Source: an uncultured Eubacteriales bacterium
Lineage (GTDB): Bacteria > Bacillota > Clostridia > Christensenellales > Borkfalkiaceae
Direction of reading: 5' to 3'
NCBI GenBank assembly: GCA_902465495.1
Contig: CABQND010000075.1
Span: 1-5,476, forward strand
Length of the DNA stretch: 5,476 bases
Shown: positions 1 through 5,476 of the stretch, one piece after another
Numbering within the stretch: the stretch's first letter is position 1
How the letters are laid out: every line of letters starts with the position of its first letter
Program-made: the position numbers and the translations under genes
The notes under the pieces: generated by a model
Told to the model about the DNA's origin: nothing
The model's input: only the letters and a program-made list of their open reading frames with translations
The model's database searches: none

Positions 1-26
1 TTATTTTTTAAAAATAATTTCCATTC

Positions 27-75
27 AATAAAATAATTTTTCGCGGCCGAAGATTGTTTTCAGCCGCGTAAAAAA
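27..75 (-). terminator. Probable intrinsic terminator of the operon
   Basis: In minus-strand RNA, positions 68 to 42 fold into a 10-bp stem (CGCGGCUGAA with UUCGGCCGCG) around a 7-nt loop. One pair is a G-U wobble that would be an A-C mismatch in plus-strand RNA, so the structure favours the direction in which the genes are transcribed. Five U residues (74-70) can pair with five A residues (41-37) to lengthen the base of the stem, with A69 bulged out. The stretch that follows, 36 to 27, reads UUAUUUUAUU. The hairpin begins about 80 nt after the stop codon of the last gene. The U-tract is interrupted and not directly against the GC stem, so strength is uncertain, but position and orientation fit the end of the operon. 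Confidence 0.55.
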
Positions 76-110
76 GCGCCGTTTTTTATTTAGTAAATTG
101 CATCAGATGA

Positions 111-146
111 ATCTTCCCTGAAAGATCGGTATCTGTTCACAAACAG
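111..146 (-). other. Two small stem-loops in the 3' untranslated tail
   Basis: Just after the PfkB stop codon, minus-strand RNA can form a 5-bp hairpin (146-133, CUGUU/AACAG, loop UGUG). It can form a second one at 126-111 (AUCUU/AAGAU, 6-nt loop, with a possible extra G-U pair at the base). Neither is followed by a U-run, so they are not terminators by themselves. They may be chance or may protect the transcript end. No gene is visible between 1 and 147. Confidence 0.25.
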
Positions 147-147
147 C

Positions 148-1050
148 TTATCCTTTGCGCGATGCAAGGAAACGTTGTATGTTATCACGATCCAAAGGAA
201 AGGTGCGTACACCGCTATGCATGCATTTGTAAGCCGCGACGGCGGCAGCGTAATCACAGCACTGCGCGACCGTCCGCCCTTCGGCATATGCCGCGAGGAA
301 TGCGCCGTGGAAAGTATCCCCTGCGCCGTTTGTATCGACCGCATGTACGGGCACAGGATCGAAGCGGAGCACTTTATCCCCGTCGAGATACAATCCACCG
401 TTTGCACCATCCGTCAAGGCGAGCACGCGAGGCGAAAACATTTTTTTCAGTCGCAAAATAGCCGATGCGGCGTCCTTTTCACCCGTAAAGCCGAGCGCGA
501 ATTCCTTGGACGGTATCAAAATATCCGCATACGGTAGCAACGTGCCTATCCCGTCATACAGCCCGCCCGCATCGATGCTGACCAGCGCACCCGCTTGTTT
601 TGCCGCCTGTGCCGCCGCGATGGCGCTTTGCAAAAAATTTCCGTCCAAATGCAGGATATCACCCGCACGGAAAGAAGAAAAATCCAATCGTTTCGGATCA
701 TCGGGGACGGTACCGCGATCAAATACGCAAGTGCGCGTACCAGCCGATTCGGACAACACAATAAAAGATGTGAATGCCGCCGCGCCTTTTACGGTAACGG
801 CGCAATGCGTATCCACGCTGTTTTTTTCAAAATCGGAAAGAAGATACGCTCCGTCCTGATTTTCGGGAAAAACTCCGATAACAGCAGAAGAAAGTCCGAG
901 TTTGGCGGCAACGGTCAGAGCATTTCCGACCGGTCCGCCGCCCGAACGAAATACTTTTTCCGCCCGCAGTTTGGTATCCTCCCGCGGATATTCTTTACAG
1001 ACAATGAGCGTGTCGAGGACGCATGCGCCCAGCCCGAACAGGCGGCTCAT
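148..1050 (-). CDS. PfkB-family carbohydrate kinase
   Basis: This 300-residue protein has the length and architecture of a ribokinase/PfkB-superfamily kinase, which transfers the ATP gamma-phosphate to a sugar hydroxyl in the cytoplasm. The N-terminal sugar-binding motif GGGPVGNA is at residues 37-44. TDGANGG (213-219) lies in the nucleotide-binding half. The PfkB signature DTNGAGDTFHGAF spans 239-251, with D245 of GAGD as the expected catalytic base. The NxxE-type motif region reads PSKEFA (180-185), with Ser in place of Asn, as in a subset of the family. The start ATG overlaps the aldolase stop codon (ATGA) and has a GGAGGG ribosome site 6 nt upstream, so translation is probably coupled. 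It is the last gene of the operon. Next to an isomerase, an FGGY kinase and a class II aldolase, a phosphoketose or ketose kinase role (as in 1-phosphofructokinase or tagatose-phosphate kinase) is plausible, but the substrate is not readable. Confidence 0.93.
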   Translation of the reverse strand: MSRLFGLGACVLDTLIVCKEYPREDTKLRAEKVFRSGGGPVGNALTVAAKLGLSSAVIGVFPENQDGAYLLSDFEKNSVDTHCAVTVKGAAAFTSFIVLSESAGTRTCVFDRGTVPDDPKRLDFSSFRAGDILHLDGNFLQSAIAAAQAAKQAGALVSIDAGGLYDGIGTLLPYADILIPSKEFALGFTGEKDAASAILRLKKMFSPRVLALTDGANGGLYLDGDKVLRFDPVPVHAVDTNGAGDTFHGAFLAAYAEGRTVAQCCDYAAAVAAYKCMHSGVRTFPLDRDNIQRFLASRKG

Positions 1051-1871
1051 GCGCGTCCCTCCGCGCCCAGCACGCGGATCTTCGACTTTACAAATTCTTC
1101 AACCGCACGGATCGGCTCTTGCATGAACGTATCGATGCCGACGATGGAAGCATCGCGCGCGCGGCAGGCATCGAGAAACGCCAGGCACAAATCGGTACTG
1201 AAATTCATTTTTCGCACCCCTGCCTGTACCGCAAGGCGTATCTGTTCGTCGGGTACGCCGCTTCCGCCGTGCAAGACGACGGGCACGCCCGTCTTTTCGC
1301 GAATGGCTCGGATGCGTTCGATGTCGAGAACGGGCAAACGCTTATACCTTCCGTGCGCCGTGCCGACCATTGCTGCGAGCGCTTTTATCCCCGTTTCGCG
1401 CACATAGAGCGCCGCCTCGTCGGGATCGGTATACTCGGACGTCTCTGCGTCCGTTGTCTTCCCGACGTGTCCGAGTTCCCCCTCCACGGGCACGCCGACA
1501 TGATCGCACAGCCGTACCGCCGCCCGTGTAAGTTCAATGTTTTTTTCAAGCGGTTCAGCGGACGCATCGAGCATGATTCCAGTCATACCCAAGCGCAAGG
1601 AACGCACAACTTCACGTTCTCCGGCACCGTGATCGAGATGAAAGCACACGGGAACACTTGCGCGGGAAGCGGCTCCACGCACTGCGGGCGCAAGATCGTT
1701 GGCCTCCCCGTTGGTGACAAGGCGACTGTATACCTGCAAAATGACGGGTGAGCGCAGCTCTTCTGCCGCATTGAGAACGCCGCGCACCGTTTCGATGTTA
1801 TAAACGTTGAAAGCGGGAACACAGTAACCGCCTTTCTCCGCCATGGTAAGAATTTCACAAAGATCGATCAT
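1047..1871 (-). CDS. Class II (zinc-dependent) ketose-bisphosphate aldolase
   Basis: This 274-residue protein belongs to the FbaA/GatY/KbaY family. These enzymes use zinc to cleave a ketose phosphate into dihydroxyacetone phosphate and an aldehyde. FHLDHG at residues 77-82 supplies the expected catalytic D80 and zinc ligand H81. The other zinc ligands are H173 (GTAHG) and H201 (VLHGGSG). The second family motif is EGELGHVG (130-137), followed by K138 where a small residue is usual. The GGSG loop (202-205) and NFST (223-226) are the phosphate-binding positions. The start at 1871 is preferred over an in-frame start at 1925. It gives the family N-terminus and has a GAGGA-type ribosome site at the right distance, whereas the longer form would add an unrelated basic stretch inside the isomerase gene. 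It follows the isomerase by 10 bp and overlaps the PfkB start by 4 bp. The short-form family includes fructose- and tagatose-bisphosphate aldolases; which sugar is used here is unknown. Confidence 0.93.
   Translation of the reverse strand: MIDLCEILTMAEKGGYCVPAFNVYNIETVRGVLNAAEELRSPVILQVYSRLVTNGEANDLAPAVRGAASRASVPVCFHLDHGAGEREVVRSLRLGMTGIMLDASAEPLEKNIELTRAAVRLCDHVGVPVEGELGHVGKTTDAETSEYTDPDEAALYVRETGIKALAAMVGTAHGRYKRLPVLDIERIRAIREKTGVPVVLHGGSGVPDEQIRLAVQAGVRKMNFSTDLCLAFLDACRARDASIVGIDTFMQEPIRAVEEFVKSKIRVLGAEGRA
1057..1062 (-). promoter_or_regulatory. Ribosome binding site of the PfkB kinase
   Basis: GGAGGG on the minus strand lies six bases before the ATG at 1050, within the last codons of the aldolase. 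With the 4-bp ATGA overlap it indicates translational coupling. Confidence 0.75.
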
Positions 1872-1878
1872 TGTATTT

Positions 1879-1883
1879 TCCTC
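1879..1883 (-). promoter_or_regulatory. Ribosome binding site of the aldolase, overlapping the isomerase stop
   Basis: Minus-strand TGAGGAAAATACAATG places a GAGGA core at 1883-1879, seven bases before the ATG at 1871. The core shares bases with the isomerase TGA stop codon (1884-1882), so a ribosome finishing the isomerase sits on this site. It decides the 274-residue start of the aldolase. Confidence 0.75.
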
Positions 1884-3285
1884 AATTTTCCTTTTCCAGC
1901 GGATCGTAATCGACGCCATCGGCAAAGCGGCAAAACTCTTTTAAAACCGCCGTGTAATTACCGGGGATCTCCGTCATGTGGTGAATATACGGTCCTTCGA
2001 TCAGCTTGCGTTCAACGGCGGGAAGATCTTTGAACTGCGCCCACATATATGTACCGAATGTTTCGGGGCCGTCGCAAGTTTTGAAAGAGCCGCCCAAAAG
2101 CGTGTATCTGCCCCGCTCGCCCTGGAAACGCGCAATGGTATATTCACCGTCGCGCAAACGGAAGGAAGGCTTGTCGTTGACAAGGTAAGGCGCGCACCCC
2201 TCCGCTTTATAGCGGAGCGGGAACGGACCGCAATGCCAAAGCAGCTCGGCATTGTCGTTTTCGGGATGGCGACAGGTAAACTCGCCCTGAATGGGTTTTT
2301 CCTTTCCCCGCGTCGCCGCAAGCAGCAGAATGTTCGTGATCGTCATGTGCATATCCCATTCGCAGGTCACATAAACCCCGCGCTCGGCAAGAAGACACAT
2401 TGCGAGGCAGGGCGTCGCGCCCCAGCCGACGGTCAGACCCGTCCAGCACTCCGCACTGATTACGTTGCATCCGTGCGTCTGCGCCAGCTCTTCATAATAA
2501 TACACGAACGTGAGCATCTTTTTCAGCTTTTCGTCCGAAAGATCGCCGCAATCGAATTCTTTTTTCACGCGGACGAGATCTTTTTCCAGCGCTTCGCTTT
2601 TTTCCGCGTACATACGTTCGAGATCTTTTACTGCGTCCGCAAGGTTGACTATGCCGACGTCCAATCCGAACTTTTCATTGAGCTCCAACTCGTTGTACAT
2701 CACCGATTTAAACGGCCGAATACGCGTTCCGACTTGCAAAACGCGCATATTGCGGAAATTTTTGAGCATGGTCACCACGGACAGGAACTGCCGCAATCCC
2801 CGATCGAATACAGGTGCGGTCACGTCGCAGTTTTCGATGTAAGAAAAGCGCACGCCGTTCCTTTTGAGCTGCTTGCTCATCGCGAACAATCCGCACTGCA
2901 CATCGGTAAAGCGGGTCGCGTTTTCGAAATGCCGGTCACGCGGCCCCCACAGCAACGTGGGCAGAGAGAGCAGGCGCGCCACGCGCCCCGCCGCATTTTC
3001 TTCCCCGAAATTGCAGTTGATGATGAACAGTGCGTCGATCTTCCGTTCGCGAAAATACTCCGCGACACGGTCGCAATCACTTTCAAGATACAGCAGGCCT
3101 TCCTCGTTAAGAAAATCGATATCGACAAACTCGGTAATATCGTCCGCATAGTTCTCGCGAATGTAATCGACACATTTTTTCTTGTTTTCGATTGCCCAGG
3201 ATGCACCGAAAATGCCGTTTTTGGGCGGCACTTTGAGATAACGGCGAACGGGTAACAGCCCGATCCGCAGTTTATAATCCAACAT
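1882..3285 (-). CDS. Sugar isomerase of the L-fucose/L-arabinose isomerase superfamily
   Basis: This 467-residue protein looks like a member of the FucI/AraA fold, metal-dependent enzymes that interconvert aldoses and ketoses. The N-terminal half has alternating alpha/beta segments (for example DALFIINCNFGEE, 84-96, and LLWGPRD, 111-117) as in the substrate-recognition domains. The C-terminal half carries the expected acidic and histidine set: E279 in ISAECW, E309 and D311 in TCEWDMH, H351 in LLWHCGPFP, and H435/H436 in YIHHMTEIPGNY. Their spacing matches the two Glu and two His metal/catalytic positions of L-arabinose isomerase. The Trp-Asp-Met-His after E309 is unusual compared with the common E-G-D. 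The start is secure: GGAGGA lies 8 bases upstream at 3299-3294, inside the end of the ETF gene, which it overlaps by 14 bp. Fucose, arabinose, galactose/tagatose or sulfosugar isomerisation are all possible. Motifs support the superfamily, not the substrate. Confidence 0.85.
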   Translation of the reverse strand: MLDYKLRIGLLPVRRYLKVPPKNGIFGASWAIENKKKCVDYIRENYADDITEFVDIDFLNEEGLLYLESDCDRVAEYFRERKIDALFIINCNFGEENAAGRVARLLSLPTLLWGPRDRHFENATRFTDVQCGLFAMSKQLKRNGVRFSYIENCDVTAPVFDRGLRQFLSVVTMLKNFRNMRVLQVGTRIRPFKSVMYNELELNEKFGLDVGIVNLADAVKDLERMYAEKSEALEKDLVRVKKEFDCGDLSDEKLKKMLTFVYYYEELAQTHGCNVISAECWTGLTVGWGATPCLAMCLLAERGVYVTCEWDMHMTITNILLLAATRGKEKPIQGEFTCRHPENDNAELLWHCGPFPLRYKAEGCAPYLVNDKPSFRLRDGEYTIARFQGERGRYTLLGGSFKTCDGPETFGTYMWAQFKDLPAVERKLIEGPYIHHMTEIPGNYTAVLKEFCRFADGVDYDPLEKEN

Positions 3286-4633
3286 TTCTGATATCCTCCG
3301 CTATGCCGTAATCGGCGTATTTAAAAATTTTTGCATTCTTGTTTTTGTTGATCGCTATAACGGTCCCCGACCGTTCCATGCCCGCAACGTGCTGGACTTC
3401 TCCCTCCACGCCGAAAGCAACGTACACCTTCGGACTGACGATCCTGCCCGTAAGTCCGATCTGTGACTCATACGGCATCAGCCCCGCGTCCACGACCTTT
3501 CGGGTGGCGCAAAGCTCGGCTCCGTACTCGTTTGCAAGGCGACGTATGCGGGGAATCTCCTCTTTTGCTCCCATTCCGACGCAGAACATTGTCTCGCCGC
3601 CCACGCGGCACTCGCGCACCGTCGCCATGGCGGGGACACTGTCGCAGGCGATCTTCGCGACGATCCCTCCGCTGTTGGCAGGACGAAAACAAAAAAGATT
3701 TTTGCCGTCTGTTTCCAGGCCGATACAGTCCGCCGCCAGCCCGCAGCCGAGAATTGCAGCGATCTGCGGCGCGAGCACACGGTTGTGCAGTGTCGCCGAA
3801 AACAGGACAGCCTCCGCACCCGCCTCGCGCAATCTTGCGGCAAGCTCTTCCGCGCTCCCGTCCGAAAGCCTAATGACCTGTTCGGCGATCCCCTTTGCCA
3901 CCGCAACATCTTCTCCGACGACAAAGATGCGATGCATCTTCTTTGTTGCCTGCGGCGACTGTGCGGGAATACAATTTTTTTGCATGCCCGTCTCGATGAG
4001 CGCCGCGAGTGCGTCTTTTTCGCAAAAGATGCAATGCCGCTCAGCACGATCGTTGCGGTATGTTTCCAAAACCCGTGTGGGTGAGCCTTTCTGTCCGCAC
4101 TGCGACGGATCCAGCCCCAAAAGCGCATTGTTCCAGACTTCGGCCGGCGTCACTTTGGAACGGATACCTGCAAAACGCAATATGCGGATGCGTTCCACGG
4201 ACATCACCGCAGGCAAAACGATCTTTTGCTCGCCGAGGCGGGTGCGGATCTCCGATTTACCGTATTCGAGCGCATAAGGATAAAAACGCATTCCCAAAAG
4301 CTGTGCGACTTCGGGCGGAACCTGAGCCGTGTCTCCGTCCATACTCTGTCTGCCGCAAAGCACAAGATCGGGTTTCAGCCTGCGCAGAGCCTCTGCAAGC
4401 GTTTTGGATGTTGCCAGCGTGTCGCTACCCGCATAAGCGGGATCGGAAAGCAGAATTGCGCGCCTTACGCCCAGACGCGTGAAATACTCCAGTTTTTCTT
4501 TCGCCGCCAATGGCGCCATCGCAAGCGCTGTGACCTCCGCATCCGGTGTTTCCAGCGCACATTCCAGCGCAGCCTCGTCAAACGGGCTGATTTCCCCTCT
4601 ATAAAACTTCAAAAGAACGGCGATTCGGATCAT
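3272..4633 (-). CDS. Compact fused electron transfer flavoprotein (EtfB-EtfA)
   Basis: This 453-residue chain joins ETF beta (about 1-217) to ETF alpha (about 233-453). ETFs accept electrons from flavin dehydrogenases. Beta landmarks are SPFDEAALECAL (16-27), GRQSMDGDTAQV (94-105) and LGLDPSQCGQKGSPT (172-186). The DGDTAQV form resembles bifurcating-type ETFs of anaerobes, which hold a second FAD where others hold AMP. Alpha landmarks are GLAADCIGLE (298-307), PAMATVR (334-340) and a canonical FAD domain: ATRKVVDAG (376-384) with R378, QIGLTG (391-396), QHVAGM (414-419), VIAINK (425-430) and ADYGIAED (440-447). Both halves are short. Beta lacks much of the usual N-terminal hairpin, alpha has a reduced N-terminal domain, and the stretch between PAMATVR and the FAD domain is much shorter than usual; separate subunits normally total near 600 residues. 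The junction carries CIFC (201-204). The upstream AGGA (4650-4647) is 13 bases from the ATG, a rather long spacing, but the MIRIAVLLK start matches the family. No acyl-CoA dehydrogenase or other partner is in the window. Confidence 0.9.
   Translation of the reverse strand: MIRIAVLLKFYRGEISPFDEAALECALETPDAEVTALAMAPLAAKEKLEYFTRLGVRRAILLSDPAYAGSDTLATSKTLAEALRRLKPDLVLCGRQSMDGDTAQVPPEVAQLLGMRFYPYALEYGKSEIRTRLGEQKIVLPAVMSVERIRILRFAGIRSKVTPAEVWNNALLGLDPSQCGQKGSPTRVLETYRNDRAERHCIFCEKDALAALIETGMQKNCIPAQSPQATKKMHRIFVVGEDVAVAKGIAEQVIRLSDGSAEELAARLREAGAEAVLFSATLHNRVLAPQIAAILGCGLAADCIGLETDGKNLFCFRPANSGGIVAKIACDSVPAMATVRECRVGGETMFCVGMGAKEEIPRIRRLANEYGAELCATRKVVDAGLMPYESQIGLTGRIVSPKVYVAFGVEGEVQHVAGMERSGTVIAINKNKNAKIFKYADYGIAEDIRNVGL
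3294..3299 (-). promoter_or_regulatory. Ribosome binding site of the isomerase
   Basis: A strong GGAGGA core on the minus strand is 8 bases before the ATG at 3285 and lies within the last codons of the ETF gene. It fixes the isomerase start even though the two genes overlap by 14 bp. Confidence 0.75.
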
Positions 4634-4646
4634 GGCAATCGCTATT

Positions 4647-4650
4647 TCCT
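4647..4650 (-). promoter_or_regulatory. Possible ribosome binding site of the fused ETF
   Basis: AAGGAAA upstream of the ETF start is the only purine-rich candidate in the 36-bp gap after the FGGY kinase. Its core lies 13 bases before the ATG at 4633, longer than the optimum, so initiation may be weaker than for the other genes. No promoter-like sequence is evident in this gap. Confidence 0.45.
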
Positions 4651-4669
4651 TTATTTATTTTGCGCAGCG

Positions 4670-5447
4670 TCAGTCTTCCAAAGCTTCGCGAAGCAACTTT
4701 TGCGTCTTTTTATAGCGGCGGAATAATTTCTCATAGATTTCGGTACGAACAGGATCGGGATGCGTTTCGCCGACCGTTCGACAGCACCGCCGCACGGCAT
4801 CCGCATAGTCGGTAAAAAATCCCGCTCCGATCCCTGCCAGCATACATCCGCCGAACGAACTGTCGCTGCATTCGGTACGCACAAGCGAGATATTCAGAGC
4901 GTCCGCGACGATCGAGCGCCAAAGCGCGCTCTTCGCTCCCCCGCCGATGATAAAGGCTGTTTTTGCAACCTCCACGCCGCGCTCCTCCAGATAATTTTTA
5001 CAATCCTTCAAGGAAAGCGCAACGCCTTCCATCACGCTTCGCGCGAAATGCGCCTTCGTATGCGTCGCGCTGATGCCCGTAAAACTTGCCCGAAGCTCGG
5101 GATCGGCATACGGCGTCAATTCGCCGCTCAGATAGGGATGAAAAAGAAGCCCTTCTGACCCCGCGGGGATCTTTTCCGCTTCCGCGTCAAACTGCGCATA
5201 TTCGCCCGAAAAAGTGTCGCGGAACCAACGCAGAGAGCTTGCACAAGATTTCGTCGCACTGCCCGGATAATACAGCCCGGGCACGACGTGCGCATAATTG
5301 ACGATGTTCGTATCGGGCACGGGCTTTTCCGTCACGACGCAGATCCTGCCCGCCGTCGCGAGTTTGACGGTTGTCTGCCCCGCGCTTACGGCGCCCGACG
5401 CAAATACTTCCAGCGCCGTATCCGTCGTGCCGCATAAGACAGCACTT
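4670..5447 (-). CDS. FGGY-family carbohydrate kinase, C-terminal part (5' end missing)
   Basis: The frame is open from the stop at 4672-4670 to the end of genuine sequence near 5447, giving 258 residues. This is roughly the C-terminal half of a normal kinase of about 500 residues. FGGY kinases (xylulokinase, fuculokinase, rhamnulokinase and relatives) phosphorylate ketoses or polyols with ATP. The first residues contain CGTTDTA, the GxxD motif with the catalytic Asp. A later stretch around FTGIS and HFARSVMEGVALSLKDC matches FGGY signature 2. GGGAKSALWRSIVADAL is the adenosine-binding motif, and SFGGCMLAGIGAG follows as in the family. A GTG at 5335 is only an internal valine; conserved family sequence continues upstream of it. 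It is the first gene visible in the operon, 36 bp before the ETF, and presumably acts on the ketose made by the isomerase. Overall appearance is nearest to xylulokinase-like members, but substrate specificity is not determined by these motifs. Confidence 0.9.
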
Positions 5448-5476
5448 AGATCGGAAGAGCGTCGTGTAGGGAAAGA
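5448..5476. other. Illumina TruSeq adapter read-through (not genomic)
   Basis: The last 29 bases begin AGATCGGAAGAGC and continue GTCGTGTAGGGAAAGA. This is the standard TruSeq adapter sequence seen when a read runs past its insert, and all 29 positions agree with it as I recall it. Genomic sequence therefore stops at about 5447, and any residues translated from here for the FGGY kinase are artefacts. The window's right edge is a contig or read end. Confidence 0.95.

Noticed and set aside
11..39. A direct repeat AAAATAATTT at 11-20 and 30-39
   Set aside because: Ten-base AT-only copies in an AT-rich intergenic edge are expected by chance, and there are only two copies.
595..1407. A 270-codon open frame on the plus strand across the PfkB and aldolase genes
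   Set aside because: It crosses the border of two well-supported minus-strand genes and has an Arg/Ser-rich composition with no recognisable domain, as expected of an antisense shadow.
1872..1925. An upstream in-frame start for the aldolase (18 extra residues)
   Set aside because: The extension lies inside the isomerase gene, has no family similarity, and the shorter start at 1871 has a well-placed ribosome site and the usual aldolase N-terminus.
1978..3255. A 425-codon open frame on the plus strand opposite the isomerase
   Set aside because: It is an antisense shadow of the isomerase. The translation shows no family motif and is rich in low-information Arg/His/Phe stretches, while the minus-strand frame has clear superfamily residues and a strong ribosome site.
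5333..5335. A GTG as the start of the FGGY kinase
   Set aside because: The frame stays open to the edge and the upstream residues include the conserved GxxD (GTTD) motif of the family, so this valine is internal and the gene is truncated by the contig end.
148..5447. CRISPR array, tRNA, rRNA, insertion sequence or riboswitch
   Set aside because: No repeat-spacer pattern, no cloverleaf or ribosomal sequence, no transposase or terminal inverted repeats, and no intergenic gap longer than 36 bp between genes that could house a riboswitch.

Overview
The window holds one tightly packed operon fragment read entirely from the minus strand, so transcription runs from high to low coordinates. In transcription order it contains the C-terminal half of an FGGY-family sugar kinase (cut by the right edge), a compact fused electron transfer flavoprotein (EtfB-EtfA in one chain), a sugar isomerase of the L-fucose/L-arabinose isomerase superfamily, a class II fructose-bisphosphate-type aldolase, a PfkB-family sugar kinase, and then a probable intrinsic terminator. 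The genes are separated by 36 bp, -14 bp, 10 bp and -4 bp, and most have a good Shine-Dalgarno sequence. This is what a single co-translated transcript looks like.

The sugar-handling logic is clear in outline. An isomerase makes a ketose, one or two kinases phosphorylate it, and a zinc aldolase splits the phosphorylated ketose, most likely to dihydroxyacetone phosphate plus an aldehyde or aldehyde phosphate. Two kinases of different folds plus a class II aldolase fit a route through a ketose bisphosphate (tagatose-like). They also fit a route in which FGGY makes a ketose 1-phosphate and PfkB acts on another intermediate. The actual sugar cannot be read from the sequence. The surprise is the ETF between the first kinase and the isomerase: it implies a flavin-dependent redox step tied to the sugar, yet no dehydrogenase partner, ferredoxin or transporter is visible here.

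The organism is probably an anaerobic Bacillota (Clostridia-like). The reasons are the AGGAGG-type ribosome binding sites, AT-rich gene borders with moderately GC-rich coding sequence, and an EtfB motif of the kind seen in anaerobic bifurcating-type ETFs. This placement is an inference.

Region by region: 1-147 is the 3' untranslated tail with a strong hairpin at 42-68 and an AT-rich edge; 148-1050 PfkB kinase; 1047-1871 aldolase; 1882-3285 isomerase; 3272-4633 fused ETF; 4670-5447 FGGY kinase, partial. The last 29 bases (5448-5476) are not genomic: they match Illumina TruSeq adapter read-through exactly, so the window ends at the physical end of an assembled contig or read.
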